Source of the DNA: Azospirillum brasilense
GTDB lineage: Bacteria > Pseudomonadota > Alphaproteobacteria > Azospirillales > Azospirillaceae
Direction: 5' to 3'
Length of the DNA: 64,000 nt
Assembly: GCF_007827795.1 (NCBI RefSeq)
Contig: NZ_VITI01000004.1
Coordinates: 310,001-374,000 of the forward strand
Part shown: positions 9,220 through 18,236 of the stretch, one piece after another
Layout of the letters: each line of letters starts with the position of its first letter
How positions within the stretch are numbered: the stretch's first letter is position 1
Position numbers and translations under genes: made by a program
Notes under the pieces: generated by a model
What the model was told of the DNA's origin: nothing
The model's input: the letters and a program-made list of their open reading frames with translations, nothing else
The model's database searches: none

Positions 9220-9249
9220 ACAACGGCGCGGATCACTCCGCGCCGTTGT
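9220..9249. terminator. Hairpin terminator between cobT and the convergent periplasmic gene
   Basis: A 13-base-pair perfect inverted repeat, ACAACGGCGCGGA / TCCGCGCCGTTGT, with a TCAC loop lies midway between two convergent stops. The T-tract is short, but position and symmetry suggest a bidirectional terminator. Confidence 0.7.
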
Positions 9250-9275
9250 TCATTGATCGCGTCCGGTTCGGATGG

Positions 9276-9788
9276 TCACTGCAGGCTGCGCTGCATCTCT
9301 TCGAAATTGCGCGAGAAGCCGTTCAGCGGGAAGTCGATGTCACGCTTGCCGGCGCGCAGGAAGTTGACGCGGACCAGCACCGTGGAGCCGTTGCGGAACT
9401 GGTCCACGACGCGGCCCGACACGAAGTTCGGGAACATGCACATGTTCAGCGTGGCGATCTGCGTCTCGATGCGCGGCTGGCGATCGACGCGGATGGCGCA
9501 GTTGTCGATCATGCCCTGGCTGGTCGTCAGGAACAGATGGTAGTCGTTGCCGGTCGGGATGACGCTCAGCGCCACGAAGCCGACCTCCTTGCCGTCGTCG
9601 AACAGCCGGTAGTTCATCAGCCGGCACACTTTGGTGTCGGTCATGCGGTCGATCTCGCAGCGGCTGGTCCAGGCGCCCTCCGGGCCATACTCGGCGGCGG
9701 ATTTGGAGAAATCGACGGCGGAGGCCGGCGTGGCGGCCAGCGCGGACAGCAGCGCCGCACCAAAAGCGAAGAGACCTGTCCAACGCAT
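9276..9788 (-). CDS. Exported protein, possibly invasion-associated locus B-like
   Basis: A 170-residue protein with a clear Sec signal peptide: MRW, a hydrophobic core LFAFGAALLSALA, and a cleavage site near PASA-VDFS. The mature part has the W...C / C alternation (GAWTSRCEID..., KVCRLMNY, NCAIRVD, NMCMF) that recalls IalB-family periplasmic proteins, suggesting two disulfides. The start at 9788 is supported by GGGGAG seven bases upstream; MGSVRMRW at 9803 is the alternative. It stands alone, convergent with cobT and divergent from the iron-binding protein gene. The IalB assignment is tentative. Confidence 0.68.
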   Translation of the reverse strand: MRWTGLFAFGAALLSALAATPASAVDFSKSAAEYGPEGAWTSRCEIDRMTDTKVCRLMNYRLFDDGKEVGFVALSVIPTGNDYHLFLTTSQGMIDNCAIRVDRQPRIETQIATLNMCMFPNFVSGRVVDQFRNGSTVLVRVNFLRAGKRDIDFPLNGFSRNFEEMQRSLQ

Positions 9789-9954
9789 CCTGACGCTCCC
9801 CATCTGTCGTCCCAATCGACCGCTAGCGATCCCGCCCGACGGCGGGTACCGCAAACGGATTATAGGCATACCCCAAGGACGAACAAGCCTTTACACCTCT
9901 GGTTGGCGTCTTAGTGCCGGATGATCGTTCCGCTCCGCATCGTTTTTGAATACT

Positions 9955-9973
9955 GAGAACGGTTATCATTCAC
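9955..9973. promoter_or_regulatory. Candidate Fur-type box upstream of the iron-binding protein gene
   Basis: GAGAACGGTTATCATTCAC matches the classical 19-base Fur box at 13 of 19 positions by eye. It lies about 90 bases before the start of a ferric-iron binding protein, a typical Fur-family target. Alphaproteobacteria may use RirA, Irr or Fur, so the regulator is not certain. Confidence 0.4.
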
Positions 9974-10060
9974 GCTTGACACACTGGCCCCTGAATGGTC
10001 AAGTCGGCGCATGAGAACGCCTCGCAATTGCGGGCGTAAACCGACAGGAATTCGGGAGTC

Positions 10061-11095
10061 ATGAGGATGCACATCGGATCGCGCGGCGCGTTTGCCGCCA
10101 CCTTCGCCGCGACGCTGCTGGCCATGACCGGCCTCGCCAGCGCCGCTGAGGTGAACATCTACTCCGCGCGCCATTACGATGTGGACAAGGACCTCTACGA
10201 CGCCTTCACCAAGAAGACCGGCATCAAGATCAACGTCATCGAGGGCAAGGAAGAAGAGCTGATCGAGCGGATGAAGACCGAAGGCGGCAACAGCCCCGCC
10301 GACGTGTTCATCACCGTGGACGCCGGCCGCCTGTGGCGCGCCCAGGAGGCCGGTCTGCTCCAGCCGACCCGCTCCAAGGTCATGGAGGAGGCCATCCCGG
10401 CCCACCTGCGCGAGCCGGAAGGCCATTGGTTCGGCATCTCCAAGCGCGCCCGCATCCTGGTCTACAACAAGGCCTCGGTGAAGCCGGACGAGATCAAGAC
10501 TTACGAGGAGCTGGCCGATCCGAAGTGGAAGGACCGCGTCCTCGTCCGCTCCTCGACCAGCGTCTACAACCAGTCGCTCGTCGGCTCGCTGCTCGCCGCC
10601 CATGGCGAGAAGGCGACGGAGGAGTGGGCCAAGGGCGTCGTCGCCAACATGGCCCGCAAGCCGCAGGGCGGCGACACCGATCAGATCAAGGGCGTGGCCG
10701 CCAACGAAGGCGACGTGGCCGTGACCAACACCTACTACTTCGCCCGCATCGCCTCCTCCGCCAAGCCGGAGGACAAGGCCATCGCGGAGAAGCTGGGCGT
10801 GATCTTCCCCAACCAGGGCGACCGCGGCACCCATGTCAACGTCTCCGGCGCCGGCGTGATGAAGAACGCGCCGAACAAGGAGCAGGCCGTCCAGTTCCTG
10901 GAGTATCTGGTCAGCCCCGAGGCCCAGAAGATGTTCACGGAAAAGAACTACGAGTACCCGATCGTGGCCGGGGCCGAGACCGCGCCGGTTCTGGTTTCCT
11001 GGGGCAAGTTCAAGGAAGACCCGCTGAACGCCGCCGTCTACGGCAAGAACAACGCCGAGGCTCTGAAGATCATGGATCGCGCCGGCTGGAAGTAA
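10061..11095 (+). CDS. Ferric iron ABC transporter, periplasmic binding protein
   Basis: A 344-residue FbpA/FutA-type solute-binding protein with a Sec signal peptide (cleavage near LASA-AEVN). The mature start VNIYSARHYDVDKDLYDAF is typical of the Fe(3+) family. The paired tyrosines in TNTYYFARI near residue 227 match the ferric ligands of FbpA/FutA proteins. It binds ferric iron in the periplasm and hands it to the permease; the matching two-domain permease is 2 kb away at 12.1-13.9 kb on the other strand, beyond a pirin gene. No ATPase gene is in the window. A Fur-like box precedes it and a terminator follows. M3 is an alternative start. Confidence 0.94.
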   Translation: MRMHIGSRGAFAATFAATLLAMTGLASAAEVNIYSARHYDVDKDLYDAFTKKTGIKINVIEGKEEELIERMKTEGGNSPADVFITVDAGRLWRAQEAGLLQPTRSKVMEEAIPAHLREPEGHWFGISKRARILVYNKASVKPDEIKTYEELADPKWKDRVLVRSSTSVYNQSLVGSLLAAHGEKATEEWAKGVVANMARKPQGGDTDQIKGVAANEGDVAVTNTYYFARIASSAKPEDKAIAEKLGVIFPNQGDRGTHVNVSGAGVMKNAPNKEQAVQFLEYLVSPEAQKMFTEKNYEYPIVAGAETAPVLVSWGKFKEDPLNAAVYGKNNAEALKIMDRAGWK

Positions 11096-11114
11096 GCCAC
11101 CGTTCGGCGTAGCG

Positions 11115-11150
11115 AAGGGGCGCGTCCCAGCGGTGGGGGGCGCCCTTTTC
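11115..11150 (+). terminator. Terminator after the iron-binding protein gene
   Basis: AAGGGGCGCGTCCC pairs with GGGGGGCGCCCTT (one bulge, one mismatch) around an AGCGGT loop and is followed by TTTTCGTTTG. It ends 13 bases before the stop of the convergent pirin gene. Confidence 0.7.
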
Positions 11151-11162
11151 GTTTGTGCGGTC

Positions 11163-12011
11163 TTAGAATTTCCCCTCTTCATAGTCGCGGTAGGCCTGCA
11201 TCACCTCTTCGCGGCTGTTCATGACGAAGGGGCCGCCCCAGGCCACCGGCTCGCCAATTGGCCGGCCGGAGAGCAGTAGGAAGCGCGCCCCGGACGGGCC
11301 GGCGGTGATCTCCGCCCGGTCGCCCTCGCCCAGCACCAGCACCCGCGGCCCGCCCAGCCGGACGGAGCTGCCAGGCGCCACCACCGATCCCTCGAAGACC
11401 ACCAGCGCCGCCGCGTGACCGGCGGGCACCGGCTCGGAGAAGGCGGCGCCGGCCGGCAGGCTGACGTCGAAGTAGCGGGCCTCCGTCGGGCCGCTGCGCA
11501 CCGGGCCGGCGGTGCCGTTGCCGGTGGTGCCGGCGATCACCGTCACCGTGGTCCCGCCCTCGCGCGTCTCGACCGGGATGCGGTCGGCGGCGAACTCCTG
11601 ATAGGCGGGCTCCGACATCTTCAGCCGCGCCGGCAGGTTGATCCAGAGCTGGAAGCCCTTCATCAACCCTTCGGTCTGCTCCGGCATCTCGGAATGGATC
11701 ACGCCGCGCCCGGCGGTCATCCACTGCACGCCGCCGGTTTCGATCACGCCCTCATGGCCGTGGTTGTCCCAATGGCGCATGCGGCCGGCCAGCATGTAGG
11801 TGACCGTCTCGAAACCGCGGTGCGGGTGGTCGGGGAAGCCGGCCAGATAGTCCTGCGGCGTGTCGGACCCGAAGTAATCCAGCATCAGGAAGGGGTCGAG
11901 CATGCGCAGGCGCGGCGTGCCGACCATGCGGGTCATGCGCACGCCGGCCCCGTCGGACGCTTCCATGCCTTCGACGGCGGTCAGGACGGGGCGGACGGTT
12001 TCGGCGGTCAT
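11163..12011 (-). CDS. Pirin family protein (first of two)
   Basis: A 282-residue bicupin of the pirin family. The N-terminal cupin carries the metal-site residues in HPHRGFETVTYM and the later HSEMPEQTEG, with GGVQWMTAGRGVIHSE as signature. Pirins bind Fe and include quercetin dioxygenases and redox-dependent transcription cofactors; the substrate here is unknown. It lies between the iron-binding protein and permease genes, co-directional with the permease and downstream toward the window left. A second, diverged pirin is at 29.6 kb. Confidence 0.93.
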   Translation of the reverse strand: MTAETVRPVLTAVEGMEASDGAGVRMTRMVGTPRLRMLDPFLMLDYFGSDTPQDYLAGFPDHPHRGFETVTYMLAGRMRHWDNHGHEGVIETGGVQWMTAGRGVIHSEMPEQTEGLMKGFQLWINLPARLKMSEPAYQEFAADRIPVETREGGTTVTVIAGTTGNGTAGPVRSGPTEARYFDVSLPAGAAFSEPVPAGHAAALVVFEGSVVAPGSSVRLGGPRVLVLGEGDRAEITAGPSGARFLLLSGRPIGEPVAWGGPFVMNSREEVMQAYRDYEEGKF

Positions 12012-12079
12012 CGGACGCTCTCCTCAGGCAAGATGGCTGAGAGAGAGGTATTCTTTCCAGGGCGCCGGATAAAGCCTCA

Positions 12080-12104
12080 CCGCCGCTCAACACTGTTGCG
12101 GCGG
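12080..12104 (-). terminator. Possible terminator after the iron permease gene
   Basis: CCGCCGC / GCGGCGG (12080-12086, 12098-12104) can form a 7-base-pair GC stem just after the permease stop. There is no strong T-tract, so this is a weak call. Confidence 0.35.
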
Positions 12105-12116
12105 CGGCGACAGTCG

Positions 12117-13853
12117 TCACTCGTCCGTCTGGCCGGGGCGGGAGCGGCTGATGGATAGGCTGAGCAGGATCACCGGCACGATGCCGACCGCGACGATGGC
12201 CAGCGCCCCGGTGGCGGCCTCGGTCAGCCGCTCGTCGGAGGCCAGCGTGTAGACGCGAACCGCCAGCGTGTCGAAGTTGAAGGGCCGCACGATCATCGTC
12301 GCCGGCAGTTCCTTCATCACGTCGACGAAGACCAGCAGGCCGGCGGTCAACAGGCTGCCCCACATGATCGGCGCGTGCACCCGGATCAGCGTCCGCCCCG
12401 CCGTGTGGCCGAGCACGCGCGAGGCGAAGTCCATCGTCGGGCGGATCTTGCCCAGGCTGGCCTCGATCGTGTTGAAGGACACCGCCAGGAAGCGGACGAG
12501 ATAGGCGAACAGCACCGCCGCGATGGTGCCGCTCAGCAGCAGGCCGGTGGACACGCCGAAGGTCTGGCGCATGAAGGCGTCGACGGCGTTGTCGAGATGG
12601 GCGAAGGGAATCAGCACGCCGACGGCGATCACCGAGCCGGGAATGGCGTAGCCCATGGCGGCGACGCGCACCGCGCCCTTCAGCAGCGGCGTCGGGCGCA
12701 GCCGCTGCCCGTAGGCCAGGACCAGCGCCAGCGACACCGCCAGCACTGCGGCCAGAGCCGCCAGCGTGAAGCTGTTGCGGGCCAGCGTCAGGAACACCGG
12801 CCCGAAGGCCTGATCCCCGGCGGTCACGGCCATGCGGACCAGCAGCCCGGCGGGCAGCAGGAAGCCGAGCAGCAGCGGCAACCCGCAGGCCGTCACGGCG
12901 GCGGCGCCGCGCCAGCCGGTCAGCCGGTGCTTGGGCAGGCGGCGGTAGCGGGTGGTGGTGTGGTGGTAACGGGCCTGCCGGCGCGACCAGCGCTCCATCA
13001 GCACCAGCACCAGGACGAACATCATCAGCACGGCGGCCAGCTGCGCCGCCGCCACCGGCTGCCCCATGGCGAACCACGTCCGGTAGATGCCGGTGACGAA
13101 GGTGTTCACCGCGAAATACTGCACCGTGCCGAAATCGGCCAGAACCTCCATCAGCACCAGCGCCAGGCCGGCGACGATGCTGGGGCGGGCCAGCGGCAGC
13201 GCCACCGTGAAGAAGCTGCGCCACGGCCCGCGGCCGAGCGTGCGGCTGACCTCCAGCACGCAGACGGACTGTTCGAGGAAGGCGGCGCGCGACAGCAGAT
13301 AGACGTACGGGTACAGCACCAGCGTCATCATCAACGCCGCGCCTTCAAGCGTACGGATGTCGGGAAACCAGTAATCCCGGCGCGACCAGTGGAAGGCCTC
13401 GCGCAGCGCGGTTTGCACCGGGCCGACGAACTGGAGCAGGTCGGTGTAGACATACGCCATGACGTAGGCCGGCACCGCCATCGGCAGCAGCAGGGCCCAT
13501 TCCAGCGTACGGCTGCCGGGAAAGCGGCACATGGTGACCAGCCAGGCGGTGCCCACCCCGATCACCAGCGTGCCCAGCCCCACCCCGAAGACGAGGCGCA
13601 CGGTGTTCAGCAAATACTCCGCCAGAACCGTCTCGACCAGATGCTGCCACACCCCGTCCGTCGGCACGAAGACGCGGCTGATCACCGCCAGCACTGGCAG
13701 TGTGACCAGCGCCGCGATCACCAGCGTCGCCAGCGTCCAGCCGCTGAAACCGATGCGATGCCACAGGGAGGCCCACAAGGAGGAGTGGAAGCCGGCGGCC
13801 TGAACCGGGCCGCCCGGAGGCTGGCCGGGGGTTTGAAAGGTGTCCGTCGTCAA
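12117..13853 (-). CDS. Ferric iron ABC transporter permease, fused two-domain type
   Basis: A 578-residue inner-membrane permease of the FbpB/SfuB type with about 12 membrane segments. It contains two BPD-transport domains in tandem, each ending in an EAA-like loop (EVSRTLGRGPWRSFFTVALPLARP in the first and EASLGKIRPTMDFASRVLG in the second). The two domains form the channel that normally needs two subunits. It is expected to work with the binding protein at 10.1-11.1 kb and an ATPase encoded elsewhere. Confidence 0.95.
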   Translation of the reverse strand: MTTDTFQTPGQPPGGPVQAAGFHSSLWASLWHRIGFSGWTLATLVIAALVTLPVLAVISRVFVPTDGVWQHLVETVLAEYLLNTVRLVFGVGLGTLVIGVGTAWLVTMCRFPGSRTLEWALLLPMAVPAYVMAYVYTDLLQFVGPVQTALREAFHWSRRDYWFPDIRTLEGAALMMTLVLYPYVYLLSRAAFLEQSVCVLEVSRTLGRGPWRSFFTVALPLARPSIVAGLALVLMEVLADFGTVQYFAVNTFVTGIYRTWFAMGQPVAAAQLAAVLMMFVLVLVLMERWSRRQARYHHTTTRYRRLPKHRLTGWRGAAAVTACGLPLLLGFLLPAGLLVRMAVTAGDQAFGPVFLTLARNSFTLAALAAVLAVSLALVLAYGQRLRPTPLLKGAVRVAAMGYAIPGSVIAVGVLIPFAHLDNAVDAFMRQTFGVSTGLLLSGTIAAVLFAYLVRFLAVSFNTIEASLGKIRPTMDFASRVLGHTAGRTLIRVHAPIMWGSLLTAGLLVFVDVMKELPATMIVRPFNFDTLAVRVYTLASDERLTEAATGALAIVAVGIVPVILLSLSISRSRPGQTDE

Positions 13854-13932
13854 GGCCGGTTGCGCCCATAGGGATGTGTCGAACGGGAGCCCTATGGTCT
13901 CACACTGTGCGAATAATTCGCAATGACAACAT

Positions 13933-13972
13933 GCCGCATCCCTTTCCCGTGAGGGTATGACAGGGATGCGGC
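13933..13972 (-). terminator. Hairpin after upp
   Basis: GCCGCATCCCT (13933-13943) pairs with AGGGATGCGGC (13962-13972) across an 18-base loop, directly after the upp stop on the minus strand. The T-tract is weak (CATGTTGTCATT), so it may be an imperfect terminator or mRNA end structure. Confidence 0.42.
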
Positions 13973-13984
13973 CGCTGTTTGTGG

Positions 13985-14635
13985 TTACTTGGTGCCGAAC
14001 ATGCGGTCGCCCGCGTCGCCCAGGCCGGGGACGATGTAGGCGTTCTCGTCCAGATGGCTGTCGAGCGAGGCGGTGAACACCTTCACCCGCGGGTGGGCGG
14101 CGGCGAAGACGCGCATGCCCTCGGGCGCCGCCACCAGCGCCATGAAGCGGATGTTCTCGTCGTCCACACCGTGGCGGTTGAGCACGTCGCAGGCATGGAC
14201 CGCGGAATTGCCGGTCGCCAGCATCGGGTCCACGACGATGAACAGGCGGCCTTCCGCCTCGGGCAGCTTCACCAGATACTCGTGCGGCATCTTGGTGTCG
14301 TGGTCGCGGTAGAGGCCGATGTGCCCCTCGCGCGCCGACGGCACCAGCTCGTGCAGGCCCTGGGCCATGCCGAGGCCGGCGCGCAGCACCGGCACGATGG
14401 CCAGCTTCTTGCCGGCGATGACCGGCGCGTCCATGGGCTGGAGCGGCGTGTCGATCCGCTCGGTCGTCAAAGGCAGGTCGCGGGTGATCTCATAGCCCAT
14501 CAGCAGCGAGATTTCGCGCAGCAGGGTGCGGAAACCGCCGGTGGAGCGTTCCTTGGCCCGCATCAGCGTCAGCTTGTGCTGGATCAGCGGGTGGTCGAGG
14601 ATGAACAGATTGGGAAATTCGGAATTGGTGCGCAT
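13985..14635 (-). CDS. upp: Uracil phosphoribosyltransferase
   Basis: A 216-residue pyrimidine salvage enzyme that makes UMP from uracil and PRPP. The PRPP loop [12 protein letters not shown] and the [15 protein letters not shown] and [10 protein letters not shown] motifs are those of Upp, and the C-terminus ends in [14 protein letters not shown] as in the family. The start [10 protein letters not shown] at 14635 gives the normal length; a longer upstream frame is basic low-complexity sequence. It is a single gene between hairpins. pyrF is nearby at 16.5 kb but not in the same operon. Confidence 0.97.
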   Translation of the reverse strand: MRTNSEFPNLFILDHPLIQHKLTLMRAKERSTGGFRTLLREISLLMGYEITRDLPLTTERIDTPLQPMDAPVIAGKKLAIVPVLRAGLGMAQGLHELVPSAREGHIGLYRDHDTKMPHEYLVKLPEAEGRLFIVVDPMLATGNSAVHACDVLNRHGVDDENIRFMALVAAPEGMRVFAAAHPRVKVFTASLDSHLDENAYIVPGLGDAGDRMFGTK

Positions 14636-14741
14636 GGATCTCGTGCCGCGGCCTGTATAGACCCCGATCCTAACCCGGCGGACCCGCTTCGGCCAAGCCG
14701 CCCTTAAGCGATGCCGCCGTATACCGCTCGGGAGACGAAAA

Positions 14742-15656
14742 TCAGCGTCGGTTCGGAAGCGCCGACCGTCCCGCCGCCACCTCCGGCTGGTCGACCCCAT
14801 AGCGGACCACGCGGTTGCGGCCGCTGTTCTTCGCCTGATAGAGGGCACGGTCGGCGCAGACCACCATCTCCTCCACCGGCAGGTCCTCCCCGGCCTCGAC
14901 CAGCCCGAAGGAGGCGGTGACCGCGATCCGCCGCCCGTCCGGCAGTGCCACCGGGGTCCGCGCCAGCTCGCCGCGCAGCCGCTCGATGACCCGGAAGCCC
15001 TCGGCGAGGCCGGTTTCCTTCAGGCAGATCAGGAACTCCTCCCCGCCCATGCGGAAGGCCTCGTCGAAGCTGCGGATGCCCCGGCTGATCGCGGCGGCGG
15101 TGGCGGCCAGGACGCGGTCGCCGATGTCGTGGCCGTAGGTGTCGTTGATGCCCTTGAAGCGGTCGATGTCGCAGATGGCGACGCAGAAGGCCGGGCCGTT
15201 CCGGCGGAAGCGGTTGTGCTCGCGCTCCAGCGCCTCCTGCATGCCGCGGCGGGTGCGCAGGCCGGTCAGCGGGTCCAGCCCGCTCGCCGCAGCACCAAAT
15301 GCGCGCTCGACCCGGCGCAGATGCAGGACGAACTCCTCGAAACGGGCGATCACCCCCTCATAGTCGGCCTCGCTGGGGCTCTCGCCGCCGGCCGCCTTCA
15401 GCAGAAGCAGCTTGGCCTTGCGGTGCATCTGCTCGTGCAGGGTGACCAGCTTCTCCACGGCGGGCTGGTGGGCCAGATCGTCGGCGTTGACCGCCACGCA
15501 CCACGCCGCGAAGGAGGCCGGGGCCGACACCCGCTCACCCCCCTGCCCGCCGCGGAAGAAGACCGCGCGGTGCCACTGCCCGATCCATCGCAAATGCTCG
15601 TCGAGCACGAGGCCGAGGCTGTCGGATGGCGAGCGTGTGTCGGACGAGCTGGTCAT
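14742..15656 (-). CDS. Diguanylate cyclase with CZB zinc-sensing domain
   Basis: A 304-residue soluble protein combining an N-terminal CZB (chemoreceptor zinc-binding) domain and a C-terminal GGDEF domain. Candidate zinc ligands are the H of HLRWIGQWH, the C of AAWCVAV and the two H of LHEQMH. The active-site loop reads RMGGEEF, so cyclase activity making c-di-GMP is expected, and [18 protein letters not shown] is the substrate/metal region. The architecture matches DgcZ of E. coli, which is inhibited by zinc. The start at 15656 (MTSSSDTRS) was preferred over 15713. It is alone, downstream of trpF on the same strand. Confidence 0.9.
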   Translation of the reverse strand: MTSSSDTRSPSDSLGLVLDEHLRWIGQWHRAVFFRGGQGGERVSAPASFAAWCVAVNADDLAHQPAVEKLVTLHEQMHRKAKLLLLKAAGGESPSEADYEGVIARFEEFVLHLRRVERAFGAAASGLDPLTGLRTRRGMQEALEREHNRFRRNGPAFCVAICDIDRFKGINDTYGHDIGDRVLAATAAAISRGIRSFDEAFRMGGEEFLICLKETGLAEGFRVIERLRGELARTPVALPDGRRIAVTASFGLVEAGEDLPVEEMVVCADRALYQAKNSGRNRVVRYGVDQPEVAAGRSALPNRR

Positions 15657-15840
15657 CGGGCTTGCACGGCTTCCCTTCGGACACATCCACCGGTCGCGGC
15701 CCATGGATGCCAACAGTATCGCACGAAGTCATACCCCAGGTCCGCAACCCGGTCGTGCGATTAAGTTGTGCCCATCCGCCAAAAGGGAAAGCCCTGCGGC
15801 AACATCAAATTTTATTCAAATGCCTTGCCGCGACGAGACG

Positions 15841-16485
15841 TCACAGCCCGGCCACGCTGTCGAGGAAGCGGCGGATCAGCTCCGGGTCCTTGTGGCCGGG
15901 ACGGTCCTCCACCCCCGACGACACGTCGAGCGCCGTGGCCCCGGTCGTCCGCACCGCTTCCGCCGCGTTTTCCGGCTTCAGCCCGCCGGACAGCATCCAG
16001 GGCTTCGGCCAGCTCCGCCCGGCGAGCAGCGTCCAGTCGAAGGCGATGCCGTTGCCGCCCGGCAGGGCCGACACTTTGGCCGGCGGCTTGGCGTCGAACA
16101 GCAGCCGGTCGGCGACCTCGGCGGCCTCCAGCGCGGCGGCCAGATCCTCCGGCCCGCCGACCTTGATCGCCTTCATCACCGGGATGTTGAAGGCGGCCTT
16201 CACCTCGGCGATGCGGCGCGGCGTCTCCTTGCCGTGGAGCTGGATCAGGTCGAAGGGGACTTGGCTGACCACATGCTCCAGGAAGTCGTTCTCCGGATCG
16301 ACGAACAACCCGACCGTGCGCACGCCGGTGGGGACCAGCCGCGCCAGCTCCGCCGCCATGGACGGCGCGATGGAGCGCGGGCTCGGCGGGTAGAAGACGA
16401 AGCCGACATAGCGCGCCCCGCCGGACACCGCGGCGTGCAGCGACAGGGGCTCGGTGAGGCCGCAGATCTTCACGCTGACGGGCAT
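15841..16485 (-). CDS. trpF: Phosphoribosylanthranilate isomerase
   Basis: TIM-barrel enzyme of tryptophan synthesis that converts N-(5-phosphoribosyl)anthranilate to CdRP. The 214 residues start MPVSVKICGLTEP, with the catalytic cysteine in KICGL, and contain FVFYPPSPRSI, QLHGKE and LSGGLKPENAAEA, all typical. It follows pyrF by 11 bases and is co-transcribed with it. In many alphaproteobacteria trpB and trpA follow trpF; here a diguanylate cyclase gene is next, so trpBA must be elsewhere. Confidence 0.96.
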   Translation of the reverse strand: MPVSVKICGLTEPLSLHAAVSGGARYVGFVFYPPSPRSIAPSMAAELARLVPTGVRTVGLFVDPENDFLEHVVSQVPFDLIQLHGKETPRRIAEVKAAFNIPVMKAIKVGGPEDLAAALEAAEVADRLLFDAKPPAKVSALPGGNGIAFDWTLLAGRSWPKPWMLSGGLKPENAAEAVRTTGATALDVSSGVEDRPGHKDPELIRRFLDSVAGL

Positions 16486-16496
16486 GGCGCGGGTCC

Positions 16497-17210
16497 TTAC
16501 AGTTCCGAAACGATGCGGCGGGCGGCGGCTTCCGGGTCGGCGTCGCCGGTGATCGGGCGGCCGATGACCAGATGGTCCGCCCCGGCGGCCAGCGCCTCGG
16601 CGGGGGTCATGACGCGCTTCTGGTCGTTGGCGGCGGCCCAGGCGGGGCGGATGCCCGGCACCATCAGGATGAAGTCCGGTCCGCAGGCCTCGCGGATCAG
16701 CGCCACCTCGGCGGGGGAGCAGACGACGCCGTCCACCCCGGATTCCTTGGCGAGCAGCGCCAGCCGCTTCACCTGATCGGCCACCGGAACGCTCTGCCCG
16801 ACGGCCTGGAGGTCGGCAGCGTCCATGCTGGTCAGCACGGTGACGGCGAGGATCTTCGGACGGCCGACACCGGCACTCGCCGCGGCCTCCGCCGCCGCGC
16901 GCATCATCGCCGGGCCGCCGGAGGTGTGGATGGTCAGGAAGGCGGGCTTCAGCGGCAGCGCCGCCCGGATGCCGCCTGCGACCGTGTTGGGGATGTCGTG
17001 CAGCTTGAGGTCGAGGAACAGCGGCGGGCCATCCTCGCCGATCACCGCGCGGATGCCCGCCGGGCCATGGGCGATGAAGAACTCCAGCCCCAGCTTGATC
17101 CCGCCGACCACTCCCGCGATGCGCCGGCCGAGGTCGCGGGCGGTGTCGAGGTCGGTCGTGTCGACGGCGCAGAAGATGCGCGAGGCGGGCGCGATGCTGG
17201 GCGTGCTCAT
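16497..17210 (-). CDS. pyrF: Orotidine 5'-phosphate decarboxylase
   Basis: Last step of UMP synthesis. The 237 residues have the FLDLKLHDIPNTV motif with the catalytic Lys/Asp network, and FILMVPGIRPA and GADHLVIGRPITGDADP in the phosphate site. The start at 17210 (MSTPSIAPAS) gives normal length; an upstream in-frame ATG at 17276 is less likely. It is the first gene of the pyrF-trpF pair. In related genomes this pair follows lapA directly, but here four other genes intervene. Confidence 0.97.
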   Translation of the reverse strand: MSTPSIAPASRIFCAVDTTDLDTARDLGRRIAGVVGGIKLGLEFFIAHGPAGIRAVIGEDGPPLFLDLKLHDIPNTVAGGIRAALPLKPAFLTIHTSGGPAMMRAAAEAAASAGVGRPKILAVTVLTSMDAADLQAVGQSVPVADQVKRLALLAKESGVDGVVCSPAEVALIREACGPDFILMVPGIRPAWAAANDQKRVMTPAEALAAGADHLVIGRPITGDADPEAAARRIVSEL

Positions 17211-17314
17211 GGAAAAACGGCTCTCCGGACCCTGGACGATGGTGACGGGGCGCAGCCTAACAAGGGCCGGCGGCAATCACCAGACTTCCGGGGGCCGGAG
17301 AGGGGTGAGGACCG

Positions 17315-17935
17315 CTATTCGCGGTTCACGTCGACGCGGCCGGTCGGCGGAGTGGCCGGAGTTCCCGCCGGAGCAGCGGTCGGCGCGGCGGCTGGAGCGC
17401 CCGCCGCCGGGTTGGTGCCCTGGGTGTTGACGTCGCGCAGCGCGGCGGCGGCGGCGCGGCGGCGTTCCTCGGCGGCCTGCGCGTTGTCGTAATCGGCGGT
17501 GCCGGCGTCATAACCGCTCCAGCCGGCCTCGCGGTAGCTCTGAGCCCGGCCGGGGATGTCCACCGAGCCGTGGCGCTGCATGACGGTCAGCGCGGAGTCG
17601 CACATCGCCTCCTCGACCCGGCCGACCAGCAGCACGCCGCCGCGGCGCACGCCCTCCGCGAAGACCTCCGCGTCCTCCCGAGTCACGCCGACGCCGGTCA
17701 GCATGGAGACGCGGCGGTCGCGGGCGTCGAAATTCGGGTCCTGCCCGAAATCGGCGGCGTGGCGCCAGCTTTCCAGCCGGTTCTCGGTGGCCAGACTGGC
17801 CGACGAACCCAGCTTCGCGCTGTCGGCGCCCATCATGGTGAAGTCCTGCCGCAGATTGGCAGCTTCGAGTTCGCTCAACGCGCGTTCGGCGCCGGACAGA
17901 TCGTCGTACAGCGCGACAATGGTCTTCTTGTTCAT
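17315..17935 (-). CDS. Stress-protein-like protein with Ala/Pro-rich tail
   Basis: A 206-residue protein. The N-terminal part MNKKTIVALYDDLSGAERALSELEAANLRQDFTMM resembles the ferredoxin-like fold of general-stress-protein-17M-type domains. The middle has MLTGVGVTREDAEVFAEGVRRGGVLLVGRV, as in that group. The last 60 residues are Ala/Pro/Thr-rich and probably disordered. No signal peptide. Function unknown; the family link is by eye. It shares strand and short spacing with the small membrane protein upstream at 18.0-18.1 kb. Confidence 0.6.
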   Translation of the reverse strand: MNKKTIVALYDDLSGAERALSELEAANLRQDFTMMGADSAKLGSSASLATENRLESWRHAADFGQDPNFDARDRRVSMLTGVGVTREDAEVFAEGVRRGGVLLVGRVEEAMCDSALTVMQRHGSVDIPGRAQSYREAGWSGYDAGTADYDNAQAAEERRRAAAAALRDVNTQGTNPAAGAPAAAPTAAPAGTPATPPTGRVDVNRE

Positions 17936-17977
17936 GAACCCGCTCCTGTGCTGGTCCGATCCGGACGTGGTCCAGAC

Positions 17978-18121
17978 TCAGAGGAAGTAATAGAGGAGGG
18001 CGAGGACCACCAGCACGACCAGCGCGATGACCCACCAGTTCATGGAGCCGGCCGCACCGCCCGTCGCCGTCCGGTTGCCGTCCGTGTCATAGACACCCAC
18101 TTTGCGAGGTTCGTCGGCCAT
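17978..18121 (-). CDS. Small tail-anchored membrane protein
   Basis: A 47-residue protein MADEPRKVGVYDTDGNRT... with a single C-terminal membrane segment WVIALVVLVVLALLYYFL. It looks tail-anchored in the inner membrane with a polar N-terminus in the cytoplasm. The ATG at 18121 is favoured because the extra residues from 18160 look like untranslated leader. It precedes the stress-like gene by 42 bases in the same direction, so the two may be an operon. Function unknown. Confidence 0.62.
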   Translation of the reverse strand: MADEPRKVGVYDTDGNRTATGGAAGSMNWWVIALVVLVVLALLYYFL

Positions 18122-18236
18122 GGATGCTTCACTCCCTGTCGGTAAGGCTTCAGCCAACACAGGCTGATTGCCCTCTCAACAGGGGTGGAGCCGCACCGTT
18201 CCGCCGGTTCCCGGAAGGGCGGCGCCGGGAGAGCGC

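Noticed and set aside
6518-9223. A 901-codon minus-strand frame opposite cobT
   Set aside because: The translated protein is a repetitive Leu/Gly/Val-rich mirror of the acidic linker and GC-rich codons of cobT; cobT itself has complete motifs.
12375-13871. A 498-codon frame opposite the iron permease
   Set aside because: It is the complement of a membrane protein and has only Gln/His/Arg-rich low complexity.
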